The notes under the pieces: generated by a model | The model's input: the letters and a program-made list of their open reading frames with translations, nothing else | The model's database searches: none | What the model was told of the DNA's origin: nothing | Shown: positions 7,451 to 13,865 of the stretch, piece by piece | Layout of the letters: every line of letters begins with the position of its first letter | How positions within the stretch are numbered: position 1 is the stretch's first letter | Position numbers and translations under genes: made by a program | Source: Comamonadaceae bacterium | GTDB lineage: Bacteria; Pseudomonadota; Gammaproteobacteria; Burkholderiales; Burkholderiaceae_C | Direction of reading: 5' to 3' | Assembly: GCA_947464665.1 (NCBI GenBank) | Contig: CANHXV010000038.1 | Coordinates: 1 to 13,865 of the forward strand | Length of the DNA stretch: 13,865 bases

Positions 7451-8215
7451 TTAGGTTGCCAAGGGTTTAAAAACCTTCAACCATTTCATGGCGGGCAGTC
7501 CAAATCTGTTCTCTATGGCATCTGCTGTTACGAGCAACTGATCTCTTTTGGGACGGCTTGCCGTGCGTTGGGCCATCACCACGGTGTTGCCCTCACGGGT
7601 TGGCTTAAAAGCCCACAAGGCATCTTCACCGAAGGCATCGGCCATTTTGGCCAAGCTCTTTTCGTAGCTCGAAGTACGGCCAAACAAGTTCACCGTCATT
7701 GTGCCTTCATCAGTGAGAAGCGCGCGGCAGTTTTTGTAAAACGCCACACTGTCTAGGACCGGCGCCGCAGCTTCATGGTCATACAAGTCAACATGCAAAA
7801 TGTCGACAGTACCCAACCACTCTTCGCTTTGAATTTCTTCAGCTGCATCTGCAATGATGACCCGCATGCGCGGGCCATCTTCTGGCAACTTGAACCAGCC
7901 CCGGCATGCATGCAATACACCAGGGTTGAGCTCGATGGCTGTGCATGTCCACCGAAGCTTTTTGTAACAAAATTTGGTCAAGCTGGCGGCGCCCAAACCC
8001 AGCTGCATGGCATGCCTTCCTGCCACCGAGGCGCTCTCTAGAAAAAGCAAGCCCACCATCATGCGTTGAATGTATTCAAGGTCCAAATCGAATGGCTCTT
8101 TGATCTTCATGGCGCCTTGAATCCAAGGCGTTCCCAAATGCAAATAGCGTGACTCGCCATCTTCGGAGAAGTTCACTTCGGGAAGCTCTCGGGCCTGGGT
8201 TAAAGGTTTGCTCAT
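7451..8215 (-). CDS. Spermidine-synthase-like (SpeE fold) SAM-binding protein
   Basis: Soluble 254-residue protein resembling the Rossmann domain of polyamine aminopropyltransferases and related methyltransferases. The glycine-rich loop is LGLGAASLT (72-80), in place of GGGDGG of true spermidine synthases. The acidic residue after strand 2 is in AIELNP (E95), IADAAEEI (121-128) follows, and HVDLYDHEAA (141-150) retains the D-x-x-D spacing (D143, D146) seen at the catalytic site of SpeE. Much of the small N-terminal beta domain of SpeE appears reduced to about 40 residues. Its ATG overlaps the stop of the TatD-family gene (ATGA), so it is the fourth gene of the Lol array. Proteins of this type are commonly labelled spermidine synthase, but given the changed loop the aminopropyl transfer reaction is uncertain; a methyltransferase role is equally possible. 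Confidence 0.8.
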   Translation of the reverse strand: MSKPLTQARELPEVNFSEDGESRYLHLGTPWIQGAMKIKEPFDLDLEYIQRMMVGLLFLESASVAGRHAMQLGLGAASLTKFCYKKLRWTCTAIELNPGVLHACRGWFKLPEDGPRMRVIIADAAEEIQSEEWLGTVDILHVDLYDHEAAAPVLDSVAFYKNCRALLTDEGTMTVNLFGRTSSYEKSLAKMADAFGEDALWAFKPTREGNTVVMAQRTASRPKRDQLLVTADAIENRFGLPAMKWLKVFKPLAT

Positions 8216-9087
8216 GGGGATTTGAAAAATTGAAGCTGTGGCAAAACACGCTGCGCATTCACAAGCGTTGCATTGGCAATGACTGATGCAGAAACATCTC
8301 GCAATGCAGCCATTACAGAACCTATGCGCGGCAACTGAGCAGGCTCATTGCGCGCTTGACTTGGTAGCGCTTGACTCAATTGTCTTTCAGATTGTGTTTT
8401 ATAAATCCAGTGCGGCGGTATATCGGGCGCATCTGTTTCTAGCACCACAGCGGAAAGAGGCAAGTCAGTGGCCAAGCGCCTTAATTGCAAGGCGCGATCA
8501 AAGGTCAGCGCTCCTCCAAAGCCCAAAGCAAACCCCATCTCGATGAATGTGTTGGCTTGCTGAAAACTGCCATTGAATGCGTGAGCGATACCGCCCTGCA
8601 CGCTAATGCGCCTGAGCCCCCTCAACAATTCATCAGCCGATTTACGCACATGCAAAATCACAGGCAATTTGAATTTTTGTGCCATTTTCAATTGAGCATG
8701 GTAGAAAAATTCTTGCTTCTCGCGCATGGCGGGCTCAGACAAAGCCGGCACAAAAAAATCCAATCCAATTTCACCTAAGGCCACCAAACGTGAATCCATC
8801 CTTTGCCCGTCGGCATCTTGCGCCAGCGCATTCTCGATGCATTGCGCTAAAAATACCAGGTCTTGTTCTTGAGCTTGTGGCACATACAAAGGATGGATGC
8901 CCAAAGCATAAGGCTGGTGAAATTCTTGAGCCAGTTTTTGGAGCGACAAAAAATCTTTGGCTTGAACCGCTGGCATGACGCACCAAGCCACACCATGGGC
9001 TTGTGCGTTTTGCATGACCGCACTGCGGTCTAAATCAAACTCCGGTGCGTCTAAATGGCAATGGCTGTCAATCCAGCGCATGCTCAT
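8212..9087 (-). CDS. TatD family metal-dependent hydrolase (DNase)
   Basis: Cytoplasmic TIM-barrel hydrolase of the TatD family, whose studied members are metal-dependent 3'-5' exonucleases or DNases. All the expected metal ligands are visible: H9 and H11 in DSHCHLD, E106 in ALGEIGLDF, H146 in ILHVRKS, H169 in IAHAFNGS and D219 in LETDAPDIPP. The family mark GIHP is at 63-66. The length is 291 residues, slightly longer than the usual 260 because of an insertion after the ETDAP motif (about 227-253). The start at 9087 is chosen because ATGA there overlaps the lolD stop and gives the family N-terminus MSMRWIDSHCH; an upstream start would add 14 residues inside lolD. It is the third gene of the Lol array. 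RNA or peptide hydrolysis cannot be excluded. Confidence 0.92.
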   Translation of the reverse strand: MSMRWIDSHCHLDAPEFDLDRSAVMQNAQAHGVAWCVMPAVQAKDFLSLQKLAQEFHQPYALGIHPLYVPQAQEQDLVFLAQCIENALAQDADGQRMDSRLVALGEIGLDFFVPALSEPAMREKQEFFYHAQLKMAQKFKLPVILHVRKSADELLRGLRRISVQGGIAHAFNGSFQQANTFIEMGFALGFGGALTFDRALQLRRLATDLPLSAVVLETDAPDIPPHWIYKTQSERQLSQALPSQARNEPAQLPRIGSVMAALRDVSASVIANATLVNAQRVLPQLQFFKSP

Positions 9088-9773
9088 GGCTGTAGCACGC
9101 CTTTTTCTAATCGAAGAACGCGACTGCAACGCGCAGCAAGTTGCGGGTCGTGTGTGACCACCACAAATGCAGTCCCTTGTTTCTCTGCGGTGCTCAACAT
9201 CAGATCAAACACACTTTCTGCAGTGGTGCGGTCTAGGTTGCCGGTAGGCTCATCGGCCAAAACACAAGCCGGCTGCGTGACCATGGCGCGCGCAATGGCT
9301 ACCCTTTGGCGTTCACCGCCCGAAAGTTCGGCCGGCCGGTGCAAAGCACGATTTTCAAGACCCACTTGCGTCAATCTCACAAGTGCCATGGCGTTGGCTG
9401 CTTGCTTCAAATCACGACGAATCCAAAGCGGCATGGCCACATTTTCTTGCGCTGTGAATTCAGGCAATAAATGGTGAAACTGATACACAAAGCCCAGCGA
9501 CTTGTTGCGCCTTGAACCTTGCTCTGCGGCATTGAAGGCAGACCAATCTTGGCCCTGCATCAGAACCTGACCTTGGGTGGGTGTGTCTAGGCCGCCCATC
9601 AAATGCATGAGAGTGCTCTTGCCAGAGCCTGAAGCGCCCACAATGGCGACCGTCTCACCAGCCTGAACGGTGAGGTCAACGCCTTGTAGGACAGCGACGC
9701 TTAAGCCGCCCTCGTCAAAGCGCTTGCTTAAACCGCGTACTTCGAGCACCGGTTGATGGGCCGCTTTACTCAT
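9084..9773 (-). CDS. lolD: Lipoprotein-releasing ABC transporter ATP-binding protein LolD
   Basis: ATPase of the Lol complex, 229 residues, on the cytoplasmic face of the inner membrane. It powers release of outer-membrane lipoproteins from the inner membrane to the periplasmic chaperone LolA. The ATP-binding parts are complete: Walker A GASGSGKST (46-54), Q-loop YQFHHLLPEF (97-106), signature LSGGERQR (150-157), Walker B CVLADEP (170-176), D-loop NLD (179-181) and switch His208. QFHHLLPEFTAQENV is typical of LolD and separates it from the closely related MacB and FtsE ATPases. The ATG at 9773 overlaps the end of the permease gene by 8 nt, and its stop overlaps the start of the TatD gene, so the gene is probably translationally coupled on both sides. 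Confidence 0.94.
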   Translation of the reverse strand: MSKAAHQPVLEVRGLSKRFDEGGLSVAVLQGVDLTVQAGETVAIVGASGSGKSTLMHLMGGLDTPTQGQVLMQGQDWSAFNAAEQGSRRNKSLGFVYQFHHLLPEFTAQENVAMPLWIRRDLKQAANAMALVRLTQVGLENRALHRPAELSGGERQRVAIARAMVTQPACVLADEPTGNLDRTTAESVFDLMLSTAEKQGTAFVVVTHDPQLAARCSRVLRLEKGVLQP

Positions 9774-11043
9774 AACGCAATGCCTCAGCTGGGTTCACTT
9801 GGCTGGCACGCCAACTGGGATAGAGCGTTGCCACAAAAGACAAGGCCAAAGAAATAAGCACAACAGGCAAGATGTCTGACATTTGGGGATCACTTGGCAT
9901 GCGGCTAATGAGGTAGATGTCTTTGGGCAAGAAGCTGGCTTGAAAGATGGCTTCCAAAGTGGGCACGATGACATCGATGTTGAAAGCAATCAACAAGCCT
10001 AAAAGCATGCCGCCCAAAGTGCCGATGATGCCCACCATGGCCCCTTGCACCATGAAAACACCCATGATGCTTTGGGGGCTGGCACCCAGCGTTCGCAAGA
10101 TGGCAATGTCGGCACGTTTATCGGTCACGGTCATGACCAAGGTCGATACCAAGTTGAAAGCCGCCACCGCCACAATGAGGGTAAGAATGATGAACATCAT
10201 GCGTTTTTCAACTTGAACGGCAGCAAACCACGTTTTGTTTTGCTGTGTCCAATCGCGCAAAGCCATGCCCACGGGCAAAGCGGGTGCAAGCTCGCGCGCG
10301 ACAGCCCGGGCCTCATGCAAATTTTTGATTTTCAGGCGAATGCCTGTCGGTCCCTCAATGCGAAAAATTCTGCCAGCATCAGCCACATGGATCATGACCA
10401 AGGCCGCGTCATACTCGTAATGGCCCGAATTGAAAACACCCACCACCTGCATTTGTTTAAGTCGTGGCAACACACCCGCCGGCGTGACTTGGCCATTGGG
10501 CGCAATGAGCGTGACAGGGTCACCGATTCGAAGACCCAACTGCCTGGCCAAATCAATGCCAAGGACCACCCCAAACTTGCCAGGCACCAATGCGTTGATC
10601 CCAGGCACTCCTGCATTTTTGAGCTCTGAGCCCACGGATAAATCAACCACGCCAGGTTCTAGCTCTGGGTCAATGCCTCGAACCAAAACGCCCTTCATTT
10701 CCTCACCTCTGGCCAACAAGGCTTGGGCAGAGATAAAGGGCGCAGCCCCTATGACATTGGGGTTGGCGCGAACCTGATGTAGCGTTTCATTCACATCGTC
10801 CAAGGCGCCGCCATCTGCAGAAATCACTTCGATGTGCGAGACCACGCTGAGCATTCTGTCGCGCACTTCTTTCTGAAAGCCATTCATGACAGACAAGACA
10901 ATGACCAAGGCAGCCACGCCAAGACCAATGCCAAGCATGGAAACCCCAGAAATAAATGAGATGAAGCCGTTGCGACGCGTAGCCCGACCTGCGCGGGTAT
11001 AGCGCCAACCCAACACCCACTCGTAAGCAAATTCAAAACTCAT
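9766..11043 (-). CDS. lolC: Lipoprotein-releasing ABC transporter permease, LolC/LolE family (LolF-like single permease)
   Basis: Inner-membrane permease of the Lol lipoprotein-release system, 425 residues. The MacB-type layout is clear: an N-terminal helix (about 26-52), a long periplasmic domain (about 55-278), then three C-terminal helices (about 282-305, 325-358, 388-408) ending in NPAEALRYE. The family mark ISFISGVSMLGIGLGVAALV (28-47) and the coupling segment KRADIAILRTLGASP (309-323) are intact. In the periplasmic domain TPAGVLPRLKQMQV (187-200) aligns by eye with the LolC loop that hooks LolA. Only one permease gene lies next to lolD, so the complex is probably a LolF-like homodimer with LolD. 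The ATG at 11043 gives the standard N-terminus. It opens a four-gene overlapping array and is divergent from the RpfE-type gene. A second permease elsewhere would change the name to LolC. Confidence 0.92.
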   Translation of the reverse strand: MSFEFAYEWVLGWRYTRAGRATRRNGFISFISGVSMLGIGLGVAALVIVLSVMNGFQKEVRDRMLSVVSHIEVISADGGALDDVNETLHQVRANPNVIGAAPFISAQALLARGEEMKGVLVRGIDPELEPGVVDLSVGSELKNAGVPGINALVPGKFGVVLGIDLARQLGLRIGDPVTLIAPNGQVTPAGVLPRLKQMQVVGVFNSGHYEYDAALVMIHVADAGRIFRIEGPTGIRLKIKNLHEARAVARELAPALPVGMALRDWTQQNKTWFAAVQVEKRMMFIILTLIVAVAAFNLVSTLVMTVTDKRADIAILRTLGASPQSIMGVFMVQGAMVGIIGTLGGMLLGLLIAFNIDVIVPTLEAIFQASFLPKDIYLISRMPSDPQMSDILPVVLISLALSFVATLYPSWRASQVNPAEALRYE

Positions 11044-11125
11044 TAAAGGCCACTTTCAAAGGCATTGATGGCGCCACAAGCCGACTGTCTGAAAGGGACA
11101 TTGTGTCATCCCTGACAATAGAGGC
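11044..11125. promoter_or_regulatory. Divergent promoter region of lol array and RpfE-recJ, with dyad repeats
   Basis: This 82-base gap must serve two divergent units. It contains GACA-TTG-TGTC (11097-11107) overlapping TGTCA-TCCC-TGACA (11104-11117), so three TGTC/GACA half sites lie in 21 bases just before the RpfE-type start. GACAAT at 11114-11119 resembles a -10 box; transcription from it would begin about at the ATG. A purine-rich AGAGG sits too close (one base) to the ATG to be a normal ribosome site. Operator function is inferred only from the symmetry. Confidence 0.4.
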
Positions 11126-12097
11126 ATGAACGCAGCTTTACCAAGCACCGCAACACCTCAGGTCAATGAGGACCTAGCACCCACCCGCCATTGGGTGATT
11201 GCCTACGCGGCCCCTGAATCTGAAGACTGCCGCGTTGCAATGAACCATGCACTGGACACATTGTATTTGCCCAATTTGCAAAAACTACTCAGGCGCATGG
11301 CATGCGTCTCAAAATTAAACACCGCGCCTGAAGGGGGCAGTGCGTTTCTCATGCCCCATGAATCTGCCCCTCAGCTTGTGGGTGCCCAACCATCATTGGG
11401 AAAAGAAGCCATCATGACTCCTTGCCACTGGCAAGTCAGCATGAACGAAGTCACTTTGCTGAAGCCCCAAGAGCTGGCTTTGAGCGAAGCCGAATCAAGA
11501 CAGCTCTTGTCTGCTATCCAGCCCTATTTCGAGGAAGACGGGCTCCAAGTGGTTTATGAAAGTCCCTTGGTTTGGCGCATTTCGGGCGACCTGTTGAAAG
11601 ACTTACCCTTGGCCAGCATCGACCGAGTTGTCGGTCAAAACATCAAGCCATGGATGCCAGAGCATCAGCGCGCCAAAACATTACAACGCTTGCAAAGTGA
11701 AATGCAAATGCTGCTGTACCAACACCCCGTGAACGACGAGCGCAGTTTGAAGGGGCGGTGGACCGTCAATTCTTTTTGGTTGCATCGCCGTCTAGAACAG
11801 CTCTATCCTGATGCTACTGACTTTGATGTTGCACTTGATTTACGCGAAACCTTGCAGCCCAACAATGCCAAGCTGTGGCAGCAAGCGTGGGAACACCTTG
11901 ACGCCACACTGTGCCAATCTTTGTGCCAAAGATTAGATGAAAATCAGGCTATCTCTCTCACCCTTTGCAGTGAAACAGCTTGGCGGCACTATCGCCCGCA
12001 GCCTCTTTCGTGGTTCAACAAGCTACACCGACTGATTCAAGCTGTTTCAGTGAGCAAAGAATTGCGTGCCCTGACTTCCAGAGTTTCAGTCCCATGA
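11126..12097 (+). CDS. RpfE-type protein (phosphoglycerate-mutase-like family of unknown function)
   Basis: A soluble 323-residue protein that I match by eye to the proteins labelled 'regulatory protein RpfE type' or phosphoglycerate-mutase-like, often encoded beside recJ in beta- and gamma-proteobacteria. The recognisable parts are TPCHWQV (98-104), the acidic stretch LLSAIQPYFEEDGLQVVYE (127-145), and the most conserved block SEMQMLLYQHPVNDER (191-206) followed by VNSFWLH (214-220). In relatives the last segment usually continues with glycines; here RRLE follows, a departure. No signal peptide or membrane helix is seen. The stop overlaps the recJ start by ATGA, so the two are co-translated. 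Despite the name, a role in pathogenicity regulation was proposed for a Xanthomonas relative only, and the biochemical function is unknown. Confidence 0.7.
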   Translation: MNAALPSTATPQVNEDLAPTRHWVIAYAAPESEDCRVAMNHALDTLYLPNLQKLLRRMACVSKLNTAPEGGSAFLMPHESAPQLVGAQPSLGKEAIMTPCHWQVSMNEVTLLKPQELALSEAESRQLLSAIQPYFEEDGLQVVYESPLVWRISGDLLKDLPLASIDRVVGQNIKPWMPEHQRAKTLQRLQSEMQMLLYQHPVNDERSLKGRWTVNSFWLHRRLEQLYPDATDFDVALDLRETLQPNNAKLWQQAWEHLDATLCQSLCQRLDENQAISLTLCSETAWRHYRPQPLSWFNKLHRLIQAVSVSKELRALTSRVSVP

Positions 12098-13809
12098 GTT
12101 TGAAAATACTAACGCGCGACGTGCCGCCACGAAGTGCATGGACCCTGGAACAGGCCGGCATTCATCCTTTGCTTGCACGCTTGTTTGCTGCACGCGGCAT
12201 TGTGAGTCCTGAAGAATTGGACGATGGCCTGGCGAAGTTGTTGGCGCCCATCACCTTGAAAGGGACTCAAGAGGCAGCCCGCTTGTTGGCAAATGCCATC
12301 GCCGCAGACAAGCGCCTTTGCATCGTGGCCGATTACGATTGCGATGGCGCCACAGCTTGCGCATTGGGTGTACGCGGCCTTCGCATGCTCGGCGCAAAAA
12401 ATGTCAGCTACATCGTGCCCGACCGCGTGGTTGATGGCTACGGCCTGACAGCCTCCATCGCAAAGCGCGTGAAGCAATCAGGGGCAGATGTTTTGATCAC
12501 GGTCGACAATGGTATCGCCAGCATGGAAGGTGTTGCTCAAGCACAGGCCTTAGGACTGCAAGTTTTGGTCACCGACCATCACTTGCCAGCGGCCACACTG
12601 CCCCATGCAGAGGTCATCGTGAATCCGAACCAACCAGGTTGCGAATTTGAAAGTAAATCATTGGCAGGTGTCGGTGTCATGTTTTATGTGTTGTTGGCCC
12701 TGCGCGCTGAGTTACGCCAGCGTGGTGTTTTCTCGGCCGAATCACAACCCAAACTCGACGCACTGCTGCCTTTGGTAGCGCTTGGGACGGTGGCAGACGT
12801 CGTGAAACTTGATCACAACAACCGCCGATTGGTGGCCCAAGGCTTGAAACGCATTCGCTCAGGTTCAATGCCTGCCGGTATGCTGGCTTTGTTCAAAGCT
12901 TCTGGTCGCGAAGCCAAAGTAGCCACCACTTTTGATTTTGGATTTGCATTGGGCCCCCGCATCAACGCCGCCGGTCGTTTGTCAGACATGACCTTGGGCA
13001 TTGAATGCCTGACCACCGACGATGCGACAAGAGCGGATGACTTGGCCCGGCAACTCGATACGATCAACAAGGAACGTCGCAACATTGAAGGCGATATGCG
13101 CCAGCAAGCCATGGACATTGCCGAATCCTTGTTTGATGACAGCGATGATCCGCCGCCAGCCATTTGCGTCTTTGACCCTGATTTTCACGAAGGTGTCGTG
13201 GGCATCGTGGCATCGCGTATCAAGGATAAATTTCACCGGCCCTGCTTTGTTTTTGCTGCCAGCAATGCGCCGGGTAAAGAGTATGAATTAAAAGGTTCGG
13301 GCCGATCGATTCCAGGCTTTCATTTGCGAGATGCGCTTGACCTTATGGCCAAAAAACACCCGCAAATTTTGCTGCGCTTTGGTGGACATGCCATGGCCGC
13401 AGGCTGCACCATTGAAGAAGAACATCTGGCGTTGTTTGAGTCCTGTTTCATGGAAGTGGCCGCAGCACTGATGTCGCCTGCCACCCTTCAACGCAAGCTG
13501 GAAACCGACGGCCCTCTAGAAGCGCAATACCGCCGTATTGAATTCATTGACGTGATGCACAAAGAAGTTTGGGGTCAGGGTTTTGCACCACCCCTGTTCA
13601 GTGAAGAAGTGGAGGTCGTTTCACAAAGACTGGTGGGCGAAAAACACCTTTCGCTCAAACTCAAACACCAAGGTCAACCGGTGGATGGAATTTGGTTTGG
13701 CCGAATTGAGCCTCTGCCAGCCCGTGTGAAACTGGCATTCCGTTTAGATGTAGACGAATGGCAAGGCCAAAAACGAGTTCGCTTCATGGTGGAAGCGGCT
13801 GAAATTTAA
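12094..13809 (+). CDS. recJ: Single-stranded-DNA-specific exonuclease RecJ
   Basis: 5'-3' exonuclease on single-stranded DNA, acting in RecF-pathway recombination, base excision and mismatch repair. The length of 571 residues is close to E. coli RecJ. The DHH-family metal motifs are all present: VADYDCDGATA (78-88, with D80, D82, D84), TVDNG (136-140, D138), TDHHLP (160-165) and GTVADVV (231-237). GFALGPRINAAGRLSDM (283-299) and EGVVGIVASRI (366-376) mark the core, and GSGRSIPGFHLRDAL (401-415) plus RFGGHAMAAG (428-437) belong to the DHHA1 domain; the C-terminal part (about 465-571) is the OB-like domain. The start is the ATG at 12094 overlapping the upstream TGA, giving MSLKILTRDVPPRSAW; an upstream ATG at 11980 would add 38 residues unlike RecJ. 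Its stop overlaps that of the convergent partial gene. Confidence 0.97.
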   Translation: MSLKILTRDVPPRSAWTLEQAGIHPLLARLFAARGIVSPEELDDGLAKLLAPITLKGTQEAARLLANAIAADKRLCIVADYDCDGATACALGVRGLRMLGAKNVSYIVPDRVVDGYGLTASIAKRVKQSGADVLITVDNGIASMEGVAQAQALGLQVLVTDHHLPAATLPHAEVIVNPNQPGCEFESKSLAGVGVMFYVLLALRAELRQRGVFSAESQPKLDALLPLVALGTVADVVKLDHNNRRLVAQGLKRIRSGSMPAGMLALFKASGREAKVATTFDFGFALGPRINAAGRLSDMTLGIECLTTDDATRADDLARQLDTINKERRNIEGDMRQQAMDIAESLFDDSDDPPPAICVFDPDFHEGVVGIVASRIKDKFHRPCFVFAASNAPGKEYELKGSGRSIPGFHLRDALDLMAKKHPQILLRFGGHAMAAGCTIEEEHLALFESCFMEVAAALMSPATLQRKLETDGPLEAQYRRIEFIDVMHKEVWGQGFAPPLFSEEVEVVSQRLVGEKHLSLKLKHQGQPVDGIWFGRIEPLPARVKLAFRLDVDEWQGQKRVRFMVEAAEI

Positions 13810-13865
13810 CGCTTGGCTTGCAGGGCCTTCAAAACAGCCGGAGACACCAAGCCCTCTACCTTGCC
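13806..13865 (-). CDS. C-terminal end of a convergent gene, partial, function unknown
   Basis: The reverse strand of the final 60 bases reads as an open frame ending in TAA at 13808-13806, giving GKVEGLVSPAVLKALQAKR as the last 19 residues. Codon choice is like that of the neighbours, and the TAA shares a TTAA with the recJ stop, as in tightly packed convergent genes. The frame is too short to identify a family, and its coding status is inferred from position and composition. Confidence 0.45.
   Translation of the reverse strand, partial: GKVEGLVSPAVLKALQAKR

Noticed and set aside
9088..9129. 14-residue extension of the TatD-family protein
   Set aside because: It lies in lolD, and the ATGA overlap at 9084-9087 gives the family-standard N-terminus.
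11980..12093. 38-residue N-terminal extension of RecJ
   Set aside because: It lies inside the RpfE-type gene, does not resemble RecJ N-termini, and the ATGA overlap at 12094 gives a natural start.

Overview
The window is ordinary chromosomal sequence from a Gram-negative bacterium, most likely a betaproteobacterium of the order Burkholderiales (Comamonadaceae-like, moderate GC). The reasons are the TctA/TctB carrier genes, the single-permease Lol lipoprotein-release locus (lolC/F-lolD) followed by tatD, and a recJ preceded by an RpfE-type gene. The lineage is inferred from gene content and protein resemblance, not from a marker gene. I see no rRNA, tRNA, insertion sequence, CRISPR array, phage gene or origin. 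No gene-free stretch exceeds about 160 bases.

Layout from left to right. (1) Positions 1-742 (minus) hold most of a zinc-free NADPH:quinone oxidoreductase, cut by the window edge. It is divergent from a DMT/EamA-type exporter (874-1773, plus). (2) A minus-strand block runs leftward from about 5136 to 1775: a gamma-glutamyltransferase-family enzyme with no visible export signal, a second EamA-type transporter whose TTG start overlaps the transferase stop, and an SDR-family protein that lacks the catalytic Tyr and Lys. (3) The minus-strand pair tctB-tctA (7306-5294) encodes the membrane part of a tripartite tricarboxylate-type (TTT) carrier. No binding-protein gene (tctC) lies beside it, and a strong hairpin-plus-U-tract terminator follows tctA, separating it from the ggt block. 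(4) A tightly overlapping minus-strand array runs from 11043 to 7451: lolC/F, lolD, tatD-family hydrolase, spermidine-synthase-like protein. The overlaps are 8, 4 and 4 nt. (5) Divergent from it, on the plus strand, an RpfE-type protein gene (11126-12097) overlaps recJ (12094-13809) by ATGA. (6) The last 60 bases hold the probable C-terminus of a convergent minus-strand gene.

How the genes work together. LolC/F with LolD would form the inner-membrane machine that releases outer-membrane lipoproteins to LolA. RecJ is the 5'-3' single-strand exonuclease of recombination and mismatch repair, and TatD is a metal-dependent nuclease/hydrolase. The TctAB carrier probably takes up a carboxylate or similar small solute using a binding protein encoded elsewhere. 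The ggt-eamA-SDR block looks like a small metabolic unit of a gamma-glutamyl-bond enzyme, a metabolite exporter and a degenerate reductase, with unknown substrates.

I did not find a convincing undescribed defence, mobile or RNA system. The points most worth a second look are the SDR with a replaced active site in the ggt-eamA operon, the TctBA pair without TctC, the single Lol permease with a LolC-like hook, the four-gene overlapping Lol/TatD/SpeE-like array, and the dyad-rich sequence just upstream of the RpfE-type gene.
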